Positions 34,300-47,000 of a stretch of 64,000 nucleotides of DNA are shown here, in pieces (the first letter of the stretch is position 1; every line of letters begins with the position of its first letter). Origin of the DNA: Magicicada septendecula (lineage: Eukaryota > Arthropoda > Insecta > Hemiptera > Cicadidae); the NCBI GenBank assembly GCA_034769895.1, contig CM068369.1, forward strand, positions 147,209,574 to 147,273,573, written 5' to 3'. The notes beneath the pieces were generated by a model. The model saw only the letters and a program-made list of their open reading frames with translations. It did not search any database and was not told the origin of the DNA. The position numbers and the translations under genes were made by a program.

Positions 34300-35090
34300 T
34301 ACCATATAATTATGAAAACTATTACAATCATTTATGAAAAGTCTATGTGGCAGTAATATAAAACAGAATTAGAATTTAAAAAATCCTCTAAATTCTAAAA
34401 AGGTGTAAGTTCACCTTACATACCAAGAAAATGTGAAAAAACTTTATGGCTAGAATAGAAGAGAAGAAGTTTAAAAACATAAAAACCCCAAAATTCTAAA
34501 ATACATGTGAGCCAATCTTACATAAAGATTATTTGAAAGAAATTATTTGAAAAGAAGAATAATATAAGAAGAGTTTGAAATAAGTCAACCAAAATTTTAA
34601 ACATAAATGAGATCACCTTACATACCAATTATTTAAGAAAAACTTTATGGCGATGATAGAAGAAGAAGAATTAGAGTTTAAAACCACAAGATTCTAAACA
34701 TCCGTGAGATCACCTTACATACCAATTATCTAAGAAAACCTTTATGGCTATAATATAATAATAAAGAAGGAGAGAATTTAGAAATAAAACCATCTAAGGT
34801 CAAAAAACAAATAAGGACAGTTTACTAAATATTTATTTGAAGAGAAACATTTTGACAATAATACCAAGAGAGTTTAGAAAAATAAAACCAGCCAAAAAAC
34901 ATATAAGCCCACCTTACATACAAATTATTTGAGAAAACTTTATAGAATAACATAAGAAGAATGAATTTTGAATTATGAATAAATCAAGTTTCCCAAACCA
35001 AGTATAAGTACAACTTACCAACCAATTATAAATAAAACACTATGGTGTGATAAACTGATGAGATTTCCTACCAGATTTATGGTAAGCATA
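34300..35090 (+). repeat. Diverged tandem array, period about 100 bp (about 8 units)
   Basis: The phrase CACCTTACATACCAATTATT followed by AAGAAAACTTTATGGC recurs in diverged form at about 34411, 34514, 34613, 34711, 34815, 34909 and 35011, with a weaker unit near 34310. Spacing is 98-103 bp. Between the cores lie purine-rich segments and TTCTAAA. It lies where pol would normally be. Copy at 42079-42869. Confidence 0.75.
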
Positions 35091-36247
35091 GAAGATAATT
35101 ACCATGGTAACAAAGGATCATAATGGGATGAATAAGAGGAAACAGAATTAGAATTAAAACAAATAATTCTAGACAGTTTAATCATGTCTAAGTTCAATAT
35201 GAAGAGTAAAAACCTTTCCGTAAAATGTTGTTGAAGGAAATAAAAAAGAAAAAATTCTTTAATACAATTTAAGTGATTGAATAAAATAAAGTACAAAAAC
35301 TTCTTTGGAATTATGAGAGAATGAAACTTTAAGTGGTATGAGGAGAAAATATGACCTCATAATGAAATAAATAAAAAAACCAGCATTTGCAAGTATAATC
35401 GCAATGACCGGAATAATGTGAAAATAATGTCAAAAAGTGTATGTAATTAAATGAATTAATATAAAATGATTTATAAATTAAATGACAATTATGATAATGA
35501 CAGTTATAAAAAATTCTAGAAAATAGAACAAGTGGAAATTTTAAGAACCAAGAAACAGTCTAAAAATGTCACAAAGATATGCTACTACAAATAATGCAGA
35601 TTATAATGAAAAAACCAGAAGGTAATAAAGAATTTATAACCAAAAGATTTATATGATAATAAAAGTATAAAAAGGTAATAATAGAAGAGCTTCCTACCAT
35701 AATATCAAATGAAAGAAACATCCAGATAATAAGTCAGATGAACAACTGAGATAGAAATATTAAAATCTCTGAGAAGTATAATAAGTAATAAGTGAAGTAT
35801 CCCAAAGATATTTTTTAAATAGTAACAAATGTGTACTATTCTGAATAATTTTTTTTTTTAATCTGTCTGATGATAATTCCAGCAGGATTAATATGTTTTT
35901 TGAGCAGAGATGATTTGCCTCTGTACTCAAATATGTGTGAAGTATTGGACAGCAGAGGAAAGTAGCGTACAGTGCCTCTCTGAACTGAACCAGCTCACAA
36001 AGTAGGGAACGATAGGGAGAAAATATCCCAAGGAGAAAATACTAAGAAGAAATATAAAAATGAAATAATAAATATGAAACTCAGAAGACTATTACTATCA
36101 AGGAAGATCAAGTGAGAATGATATAAACTCAGATATAAATAAGAGAATTTTAAAATGGAAGGAAGTCCAAAATAATAACAAACTTTGAATAATTATCATA
36201 AGCAATTGTTTCAGACAAAGCAAGTATAGTCTGAAAAAATTACTTCT

Positions 36248-36256
36248 GGAGAAGGG
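36248..36256 (+). promoter_or_regulatory. Polypurine tract upstream of LTR 2
   Basis: GGAGAAGGG, five bases (CATTC) before the TGTAG start of the next LTR; expected primer for plus-strand synthesis. The same sequence occurs inside every LTR at the end of block B (29236-29244 in LTR1, 37015-37023 in LTR2) and again before LTR 3 at 44027-44035. Confidence 0.55.
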
Positions 36257-36261
36257 CATTC

Positions 36262-39200
36262 TGTAGCGTGACAGAAAATCCACTACATTTTAAGTCATAT
36301 GAAATCATAAAGTTTAATTACCTCAACAAATGTTGTAATAATATTGAATGACATTTAAATAAATCAGAGGAATGAAACACAATAAGATAAAAATCCTCAC
36401 TACATAATATATCAAAACCACTGTTAAAAGAAACCAAAGAAAGTATTGAAGCAACTCATCAACTCATAGTACAATACCAGTAAGTTACCCAGGAAGCTCA
36501 GAGTAGTAAACCAGTTACATAAGACAATATCCCGAAAAAAGAGACTCAATCAAAGAGTGGTGAATACCAAAATACCCTAAAAACAAGAAGAGGGAAGAAT
36601 AAAGTTTGTGAACAGGAAGAAAACAATACCCTGAAACCTGTATAGAAGAATAAAATCAGTTCAGTGAAGAAATTAAATACTCCAAACTAAACCTCAGTCG
36701 TGATAACACCAAGTACCTTGGTTTACCCAAGAATGAGGTAAGAAAACCAGAAGAGTGAAGACTAGACGAGGGACAAGAATGAAAACTAGAAGAGGGACAA
36801 GAATGAATACCAGAAGGAATATAAAAATGAAATAATAAATATGAAACTCAGAAGACTATTACTATCAAGAAAGATCAAGTGACAGTGATATAAACTCAGA
36901 TATAAATAAGAGAATTTTAAAATGGAAGGAAGTCCAAAATAATAACAAACTTTGAATAATTATCATAAGCAATTGTTTCAGACAAAGCAAGTATAGTCTG
37001 AAAAAATTACTTCTGGAGAAGGGCATTCTGTAGCGTGACAGAAAATCCACTACATTTTAAGTCATATGAAATCATAAAGTTTAATTACCTCAACAAATGT
37101 TGTAATAATATTGAATGACATTTAAATAAATCAGAGGAATGAAACACAATAAGATAAAAATCCTCACTACATAATATATCAAAACCACTGTTAAAAGAAA
37201 CCAAAGAAAGTATTGAAGCAACTCATCAACTCATAGTGTAATACCAGTAAGTTACCCAGGAAGCTCAGAGCAGTAAACCAGTTACATAAGACAATATCCC
37301 GAAAAAAGAGACTCAATCAAAGAGTGGTGAATACCAAAATACCCTAAAAACAAGAAGAGGGAAGAATAAAGTTTGTGAACAGGAAGAAAACAATACCCTG
37401 AAACCTGTATAGAAGAATAAAATCAGTTCAGTGAAGAAATTAAATACTCCAAACTAAACCTCAGTCGTGATAACACCAAGTACCTTGGTTTACCCAAGAA
37501 TGAGGTAAGAAGACCAGAAGAGTGAAGACTAGACGAGGGACAAGAATGAAAACTAGAAGAGGGACAAGAATGAATACCAGAAGGAAGATAGGAAGAAGGA
37601 AGACAGGAGGAGAGGAATACATAGTATGAAAGAAACACCGTAGTAAAACCTATTATTATATAAACTACTATCAATCCCAAACCCACAAAAACTATGCCAA
37701 AGAAAGTATAACATACCCAAAATCTTATAAAAATGTAATTATTGAGAAAACTAAAGTGTTGTATAGCGTTATAAGAAGTGCACCGGCTAAAGCTATTGTG
37801 TAATAAAGAAAATAAACTAGTCTTAACGGTTCATGATGACTAAAGGTCTGGTCTGAGATAATAAGACTCAGAATATCAGAACCAACAGTGAAAGTGAATT
37901 TGTATAAGTGTTTTTTAAAAAAAGCAATAAACTTAAAGTTGGTGGTACTATAACTTAGTAGTATGCTATATCACAACTTTAAAATCTAAATAATAAACAG
38001 CATAATAAAATAATAAAATGGAAGGTTTCCAGTATTTTATTATTTTAATGTAAATCTTTATTTACAAGACATTTATAAAAAATGATAATAAATAAAGTAT
38101 GGGAGTTGGTGTTTGCTGATGTGGGGGATCACAGTAGTAATGGTTTGAACCGGAAAGGACTGGTACTAATATAGTATGAATAAGTGTAACATGTTTAAAT
38201 AGACTGTTATTTCACAATCCTAAAATCAATGTGTTAAATTAATGTATTTGTAAGGTTTATTAGAAAATAAGATTTATGTTATGTGTTTTAAAAAGAATTA
38301 TGTTTGATAAATAATAACCTACATACCAGTAATAATGTACTAAAAGGTATGCTATGTTAGATTAAAAATAGTTAAAAGAGATATGTTTAAGCTGTATCTG
38401 CAATATGTTAAATTGTGCAAATTACTAAACAATGTTCATAATTAATTATTTTAATAACTGTAGTGTTAATTAACTACTACACAAAACAATAAGTTATAGA
38501 TCATGTTATTTTCATATAATTGTAATTATGTAAAGTCAGAGGAGGAATTAAGTTTAAATTATTTGAGAAAGAAAGAAATATAAAATTCTAAAATCTAGGC
38601 CATTTGGTGAAATCAGAGAACCAGTATAAAATAATATAATTCACTTATAAATCCTGTAAACTACCCAGATTTATATAAGATAACACAATTAACTACTACT
38701 AGGAATGATCCTATGAATTAAAATGATAATAAGGAAATATACCTTAACATTTTGTAAATTGTCAAAATATATAAATTAATTAATTTTAGAGAGCAATATC
38801 AAATCTACAAATTAACACAAAAAACCAGTTCAAAGGTGTAATTTATATGTATTTAAGGAAAGGAAGAGAAATATGACTAATTAAAATTTATTATAATAGT
38901 ATTAATAATATTTAAAATGGAAGGAATTTTGTATAAAGACGGAAATCCAATTTTGAGCCTATATTTCCAAAGTGTGAACAAAATTTGTTAATTTCCACAA
39001 AATGTCTACAGATATGGACTATAATACATCAATTTAAAGGGAATAAGATGATTAAACTAATAATAAGATTAGTAATTCATAAAAGTAAGGAATAAAATAG
39101 AAAAATTCCATATATAATGTAATATTTTCTAATGTGTATGAAGTCGAAAAATGTTAACAATACTTTTTCAAGGATTAACTGGGCAAGATTTATGACCAAG

Positions 39201-40445
39201 TTAATTAGTCTTTTGTTGAATATCAAGCTGAATAGGTGTGTGACAAAAACGTTCTTAAAATCGAGTCGAACATGATGCTAACGTTTAGCCATTGAAATCA
39301 GTGAACGGGAGTTAGACAAATTAGACACTTTTTGAAGCCAATACTATAAAAACATTCACGACAATAGTGAAAACAAACCTCTAACTTCACTATACGAGTG
39401 ACAGTAAACAGTAAAACATTATATTACAACTGATTCACTCTACAAACCTAACCGTAACTTGAAAACTTAACCGTAATAGTTGAACAAATAGAAAATAAAC
39501 TAACTAACGCAAGTTTACACAGAACACTTCACCAGAATACACCAAATAGATTAACAGACATATTACACCAGTGCGGGGACATTTTAGACCTTGATGAAGG
39601 TAATTTTATAGTAATTTTCTGACTCGACGCATATGTAATAGCCAAGACCAACCCAAGGAGCGGCCATCTTGAAAACGAAACATGCCTACTACATCGTAGT
39701 CACTGACGTCACATCAGTCTTCATTGGTTCGACAAAACATTTATTCTAATATCATAACCTGAATTATTTAAATACTATTAAATAGTAACTATTGTATTTA
39801 TGTGTTAATTGTTAATGTTATACTTTCTCGTCACCCTTCTCTGACTATTAATCCTAATCGCTCAAAGAACCTGTATTTAATACAATATAACATAAAATTT
39901 TGTTCTGTATGACACAATCGATAATTCCTGAGACAGAGTCGATTATTGCTCTCCATCGATAAAATATCGATTATTTATTTAAAATTGTCAATAAATCTTT
40001 ATATTTCCATTATTTTGTATCTGTATTTATTTCACAGGGTAATTTAAGGGTATTTATAAGGCAGAGGGAATTAAGTGAGAAGAATATATCCTATTTTGAA
40101 CAAGATATTGGACCAGTCAGAAAAGTCACAAATCGATTATTACCTGGAGTTAATCTATTTAACTCCAGACTTGGTGCAAATCTTCAAGAAGTGCTCGACA
40201 GTCAATAAATACCTACCTGTTATTAAAATTTTACCAGAACCTTTTAAAAAACAGATTTATCTTGGATACATACCTCTATAAATATAAACAAAATTATTTT
40301 ATTGTTTGAAAATTCTATTATTATTGAATTTTTCATTTTATTTTTATTCTTTTGTAACGACCGGCATACAGCGGTCTGGTGACCTAGTGGCTAGCCCAAA
40401 CATTGGGACAGACAGATTACAGCCATATAAAAGGGTCTTACTACA
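36262..40445 (+). repeat. LTR 2 (shared, central LTR), 4184 bp
   Basis: Same A-B-A-C structure as LTR 1, no length change. It shares with LTR 3, against LTR 1, variants such as TTTTAAG for TTTCAAG in block A, GGTGTTTGC for TGTGATTGC at 38108, and CGGAAAGG for CAGAAAGG at about 38152. Block A 36262-36819, B 36820-37028, second A 37029-37586, C 37587-40445. Confidence 0.9.
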
Positions 40446-40594
40446 AAGTGACGAACCCAACGCGGGGCATTAAGGAAGAAGGCAGCCACCTATAGGTCAA
40501 TCAGTTACAAAGTGGCGTCCAACTTAGAGGGCTTGAATAGATAAGCCTGGCAGCGGTTATCCAGTCAGGAGAAGGGCAACAACGATAAACAAAA

Positions 40595-40885
40595 CTGGCA
40601 GAACTTACAAGAGAGGAGAAGTTAGACAGATTCATGGAAATTGTGTGGCAGAAGATGGACGGAATAGAGAAGAAACTGGATGATATAAGTAATGATAATA
40701 AACTGTTTAGGAAAAAATTAAGAGAGGAGAAGACCGAAGAAATAAAATATGATAGCCAACCAGAACCAGAAGAATTACTAAATGTTAAAACGCAGGAACA
40801 AGTAATGGTAGTACCTGAAATTGAAACTAACCGAACCAGGAAGATATTAAACCAAGGAAAAGGAGAATGTATCCAAGAAAGGTAA
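40595..40885 (+). pseudogene. Gag-like N-terminal frame, start codon lost
   Basis: Copy of 32816-33106 in which the ATG is CTG (40595-40597) while the rest of the frame is unchanged. The first in-frame ATG is at 40634, which removes 13 residues of the coiled coil. It may use CTG or be inactive. Confidence 0.6.
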
Positions 40886-41376
40886 TAAAAACCAAGGAAG
40901 AAATAGAAATGATGAACCATGGTTTAATGGATGTCAATAATATTCCAATAACCGACCATGAAGAAATCAGGAGTTCCAGAAATTACGGAAAGAGATTAAA
41001 AGTAATATTACAAAGAATATACCACCAAACAGTAGTTTACCAATGGGGAAGGACCAGAGGTAAACGGAATACTACATATGGACTAGATCAGTTCCAGTGC
41101 GGAACTAAACAGTGTATTTCAGAAAGATGGAAATATAACATCTTATCAGACTGTGACGATGGCACTGGTGAATCACCAGAGTGTGTTCCATTAGTGCGCC
41201 ATCCAGAACTATTCCAGTGTACAATTACACAAAAATGTATACCTTCCGGATGGATATGTGATGATGAACCAGATTATGGGGATTCAGAGAAGCAAACAGT
41301 TGATAAACCAGATGAAGACCACACAGATATTTTTCAGGTCATACAGCATATGGACCAGAGACATATTGGAATATGA
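40867..41376 (+). CDS. LDLa-containing frame, second copy (169 aa)
   Basis: Encodes the same 169 residues as 33088-33597, with the same LDLa-like cysteine pattern (C78, C83, C96, C106, C118, C124, C131) and the same lost cysteines. Identity between copies reflects recent duplication of the whole unit and does not by itself show selection. Confidence 0.55.
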   Translation: MYPRKVIKTKEEIEMMNHGLMDVNNIPITDHEEIRSSRNYGKRLKVILQRIYHQTVVYQWGRTRGKRNTTYGLDQFQCGTKQCISERWKYNILSDCDDGTGESPECVPLVRHPELFQCTITQKCIPSGWICDDEPDYGDSEKQTVDKPDEDHTDIFQVIQHMDQRHIGI

Positions 41377-41783
41377 GACAATATAATAATGGGAACAATA
41401 CCAATTACAATGACAATAATAATACGGGTCCCAACCAACAAAACCCGAATCGACCCTCTAATGGTTATCAGGGTAACCACAATCCCTACCCTGATAACGT
41501 AAATAGTCAGAGAAGCCCCAATTATGGTAATAGTCCTTACCATAATAATGCTAATCGTGTGGGTCCCAATAATAGTAATTTTAGTAATAATAGGTTTCCT
41601 CGCCCAAGAGTGAACTTCATACGGGCCACAGATGGAAGACAGCAAGGTTTCAACCACCATAGAGGGAGCAGTTACCGAAGATACGAAGAAAGGCGGAGGA
41701 GCCTAGAACGGGACCAACCGAGGTACTATCCGGCGCGTAGGAGCAAAAGTTTGGATCTGATAAGGATCTACACGAATACATAA
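41373..41783 (+). CDS. Nucleocapsid-like frame, second copy (136 aa)
   Basis: Encodes the same 136 residues as 33594-34004: Asn-rich first half, R-P-R-V-N-F-I-R, and Arg-rich end. It overlaps the LDLa frame by ATGA. Confidence 0.5.
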   Translation: MRQYNNGNNTNYNDNNNTGPNQQNPNRPSNGYQGNHNPYPDNVNSQRSPNYGNSPYHNNANRVGPNNSNFSNNRFPRPRVNFIRATDGRQQGFNHHRGSSYRRYEERRRSLERDQPRYYPARRSKSLDLIRIYTNT

Positions 41784-44040
41784 TGAGGTGGTAAAAGGGA
41801 TGGATGTCATGATAACCGACAACGGCAAAACCACCACAAAGAAGATGAAAATAATTACCACTGAGGAAAAATGAGAAGAAGAAGGGACAAAGAACCAAAA
41901 TGGGAATTTAAGAAATAAATTAATTGAGAAACTACACCTTATAAAGGAACTATGAGCAACAATGCAATATAATAAAAAGCATCCACCTGGGTATAAAGAA
42001 AAAATAATAAGAAGAAATACATTTGAATAAAGACAAGAAAAGAGTCATACAATATTTATGAAACTAATATGATATGTTTACCATATAATTATGAAAACTA
42101 TTACAATCATTTATGAAAAGTCTATGTGGCAGTAATATAAAACAGAATTAGAATTTAAAAAATCCTCTAAATTCTAAAAAGGTGTAAGTTCACCTTACAT
42201 ACCAAGAAAATGTGAAAAAACTTTATGGCTAGAATAGAAGAGAAGAAGTTTAAAAACATAAAAACCCCAAAATTCTAAAATACATGTGAGCCAATCTTAC
42301 ATAAAGATTATTTGAAAGAAATTATTTGAAAAGAAGAATAATATAAGAAGAGTTTGAAATAAGTCAACCAAAATTTTAAACATAAATGAGATCACCTTAC
42401 ATACCAATTATTTAAGAAAAACTTTATGGCGATGATAGAAGAAGAAGAATTAGAGTTTAAAACCACAAGATTCTAAACATCCGTGAGATCACCTTACATA
42501 CCAATTATCTAAGAAAACCTTTATGGCTATAATATAATAATAAAGAAGGAGAGAATTTAGAAATAAAACCATCTAAGGTCAAAAAACAAATAAGGACAGT
42601 TTACTAAATATTTATTTGAAGAGAAACATTTTGACAATAATACCAAGAGAGTTTAGAAAAATAAAACCAGCCAAAAAACATATAAGCCCACCTTACATAC
42701 AAATTATTTGAGAAAACTTTATAGAATAACATAAGAAGAATGAATTTTGAATTATGAATAAATCAAGTTTCCCAAACCAAGTATAAGTACAACTTACCAA
42801 CCAATTATAAATAAAACACTATGGTGTGATAAACTGATGAGATTTCCTACCAGATTTATGGTAAGCATAGAAGATAATTACCATGGTAACAAAGGATCAT
42901 AATGGGATGAATAAGAGGAAACAGAATTAGAATTAAAACAAATAATTCTAGACAGTTTAATCATGTCTAAGTTCAATATGAAGAGTAAAAACCTTTCCGT
43001 AAAATGTTGTTGAAGGAAATAAAAAAGAAAAAATTCTTTAATACAATTTAAGTGATTGAATAAAATAAAGTACAAAAACTTCTTTGGAATTATGAGAGAA
43101 TGAAACTTTAAGTGGTATGAGGAGAAAATATGACCTCATAATGAAATAAATAAAAAAACCAGCATTTGCAAGTATAATCGCAATGACCGGAATAATGTGA
43201 AAATAATGTCAAAAAGTGTATGTAATTAAATGAATTAATATAAAATGATTTATAAATTAAATGACAATTATGATAATGACAGTTATAAAAAATTCTAGAA
43301 AATAGAACAAGTGGAAATTTTAAGAACCAAGAAACAGTCTAAAAATGTCACAAAGATATGCTACTACAAATAATGCAGATTATAATGAAAAAACCAGAAG
43401 GTAATAAAGAATTTATAACCAAAAGATTTATATGATAATAAAAGTATAAAAAGGTAATAATAGAAGAGCTTCCTACCATAATATCAAATGAAAGAAACAT
43501 CCAGATAATAAGTCAGATGAACAACTGAGATAGAAATATTAAAATCTCTGAGAAGTATAATAAGTAATAAGTGAAGTATCCCAAAGATATTTTTTAAATA
43601 GTAACAAATGTGTACTATTCTGAATAATTTTTTTTTTTAATCTGTCTGATGATAATTCCAGCAGGATTAATATGTTTTTTGAGCAGAGATGATTTGCCTC
43701 TGTACTCAAATATGTGTGAAGTATTGGACAGCAGAGGAAAGTAGCGTACAGTGCCTCTCTGAACTGAACCAGCTCACAAAGTAGGGAACGATAGGGAGAA
43801 AATATCCCAAGGAGAAAATACTAAGAAGAAATATAAAAATGAAATAATAAATATGAAACTCAGAAGACTATTACTATCAAGGAAGATCAAGTGAGAATGA
43901 TATAAACTCAGATATAAATAAGAGAATTTTAAAATGGAAGGAAGTCCAAAATAATAACAAACTTTGAATAATTATCATAAGCAATTGTTTCAGACAAAGC
44001 AAGTATAGTCTGAAAAAATTACTTCTGGAGAAGGGCATTC

Positions 44041-47000
44041 TGTAGCGTGACAGAAAATCCACTACATTTTAAGTCATATGAAATCATAAAGTTTAATTAC
44101 CTCAACAAATGTTGTAATAATATTGAATGACATTTAAATAAATCAGAGGAATGAAACACAATAAGATAAAAATCCTCACTACATAATATATCAAAACCAC
44201 TGTTAAAAGAAACCAAAGAAAGTATTGAAGCAACTCATCAACTCATAGTACAATACCAGTAAGTTACCCAGGAAGCTCAGAGTAGTAAACCAGTTACATA
44301 AGACAATATCCCGAAAAAAGAGACTCAATCAAAGAGTGGTGAATACCAAAATACCCTAAAAACAAGAAGAGGGAAGAATAAAGTTTGTGAACAGGAAGAA
44401 AACAATACCCTGAAACCTGTATAGAAGAATAAAATCAGTTCAGTGAAGAAATTAAATACTCCAAACTAAACCTCAGTCGTGATAACACCAAGTACCTTGG
44501 TTTACCCAAGAATGAGGTAAGAAAACCAGAAGAGTGAAGACTAGACGAGGGACAAGAATGAAAACTAGAAGAGGGACAAGAATGAATACCAGAAGGAATA
44601 TAAAAATGAAATAATAAATATGAAACTCAGAAGACTATTACTATCAAGAAAGATCAAGTGACAGTGATATAAACTCAGATATAAATAAGAGAATTTTAAA
44701 ATGGAAGGAAGTCCAAAATAATAACAAACTTTGAATAATTATCATAAGCAATTGTTTCAGACAAAGCAAGTATAGTCTGAAAAAATTACTTCTGGAGAAG
44801 GGCATTCTGTAGCGTGACAGAAAATCCACTACATTTTAAGTCATATGAAATCATAAAGTTTAATTACCTCAACAAATGTTGTAATAATATTGAATGACAT
44901 TTAAATAAATCAGAGGAATGAAACACAATAAGATAAAAATCCTCACTACATAATATATCAAAACCACTGTTAAAAGAAACCAAAGAAAGTATTGAAGCAA
45001 CTCATCAACTCATAGTGTAATACCAGTAAGTTACCCAGGAAGCTCAGAGCAGTAAACCAGTTACATAAGACAATATCCCGAAAAAAGAGACTCAATCAAA
45101 GAGTGGTGAATACCAAAATACCCTAAAAACAAGAAGAGGGAAGAATAAAGTTTGTGAACAGGAAGAAAACAATACCCTGAAACCTGTATAGAAGAATAAA
45201 ATCAGTTCAGTGAAGAAATTAAATACTCCAAACTAAACCTCAGTCGTGATAACACCAAGTACCTTGGTTTACCCAAGAATGAGGTAAGAAGACCAGAAGA
45301 GTGAAGACTAGACGAGGGACAAGAATGAAAACTAGAAGAGGGACAAGAATGAATACCAGAAGGAAGATAGGAAGAAGGAAGACAGGAGGAGAGGAATACA
45401 TAGTATGAAAGAAACACCGTAGTAAAACCTATTATTATATAAACTACTATCAATCCCAAACCCACAAAAACTATGCCAAAGAAAGTATAACATACCCAAA
45501 ATCTTATAAAAATGTAATTATTGAGAAAACTAAAGTGTTGTATAGCGTTATAAGAAGTGCACCGGCTAAAGCTATTGTGTAATAAAGAAAATAAACTAGT
45601 CTTAACGGTTCATGATGACTAAAGGTCTGGTCTGAGATAATAAGACTCAGAATATCAGAACCAACAGTGAAAGTGAATTTGTATAAGTGTTTTTTAAAAA
45701 AAGCAATAAACTTAAAGTTGGTGGTACTATAACTTAGTAGTATGCTATATCACAACTTTAAAATCTAAATAATAAACAGCATAATAAAATAATAAAATGG
45801 AAGGTTTCCAGTATTTTATTATTTTAATGTAAATCTTTATTTACAAGACATTTATAAAAAATGATAATAAATAAAGTATGGGAGTTGGTGTTTGCTGATG
45901 TGGGGGATCACAGTAGTAATGGTTTGAACCGGAAAGGACTGGTACTAATATAGTATGAATAAGTGTAACATGTTTAAATAGACTGTTATTTCACAATCCT
46001 AAAATCAATGTGTTAAATTAATGTATTTGTAAGGTTTATTAGAAAATAAGATTTATGTTATGTGTTTTAAAAAGAATTATGTTTGATAAATAATAACCTA
46101 CATACCAGTAATAATGTACTAAAAGGTATGCTATGTTAGATTAAAAATAGTTAAAAGAGATATGTTTAAGCTGTATCTGCAATATGTTAAATTGTGCAAA
46201 TTACTAAACAATGTTCATAATTAATTATTTTAATAACTGTAGTGTTAATTAACTACTACACAAAACAATAAGTTATAGATCATGTTATTTTCATATAATT
46301 GTAATTATGTAAAGTCAGAGGAGGAATTAAGTTTAAATTATTTGAGAAAGAAAGAAATATAAAATTCTAAAATCTAGGCCATTTGGTGAAATCAGAGAAC
46401 CAGTATAAAATAATATAATTCACTTATAAATCCTGTAAACTACCCAGATTTATATAAGATAACACAATTAACTACTACTAGGAATGATCCTATGAATTAA
46501 AATGATAATAAGGAAATATACCTTAACATTTTGTAAATTGTCAAAATATATAAATTAATTAATTTTAGAGAGCAATATCAAATCTACAAATTAACACAAA
46601 AAACCAGTTCAAAGGTGTAATTTATATGTATTTAAGGAAAGGAAGAGAAATATGACTAATTAAAATTTATTATAATAGTATTAATAATATTTAAAATGGA
46701 AGGAATTTTGTATAAAGACGGAAATCCAATTTTGAGCCTATATTTCCAAAGTGTGAACAAAATTTGTTAATTTCCACAAAATGTCTACAGATATGGACTA
46801 TAATACATCAATTTAAAGGGAATAAGATGATTAAACTAATAATAAGATTAGTAATTCATAAAAGTAAGGAATAAAATAGAAAAATTCCATATATAATGTA
46901 ATATTTTCTAATGTGTATGAAGTCGAAAAATGTTAACAATACTTTTTCAAGGATTAACTGGGCAAGATTTATGACCAAGTTAATTAGTCTTTTGTTGAAT

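Larger units (their letters stand above)
32667..36261 (+). repeat. Internal region 1, 3595 bp
   Basis: It begins with the primer-site region, carries three short overlapping frames (32816-34004), then about 2 kb of A-rich non-coding sequence including an array of about 100-bp repeats, and ends with block B (36053-36261) containing the polypurine tract. No pol motifs were found in any frame, so it is non-autonomous. The 2 kb after 34004 has no open frame with recognisable similarity. Confidence 0.88.
40446..44040 (+). repeat. Internal region 2, 3595 bp
   Basis: Nearly identical to internal region 1 with the same length. The clearest difference is the first start codon (CTG at 40595 in place of ATG). 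The about 100-bp repeat array is at 42079-42869, primer-like sites at 40449-40469 and 40513-40536, and the polypurine tract at 44027-44035. Confidence 0.88.

Noticed and set aside
35860-35905. CTGATGA followed by a hairpin near the end of the internal region
   Set aside because: No GAAA block after the helix; does not fit the hammerhead-like pattern.
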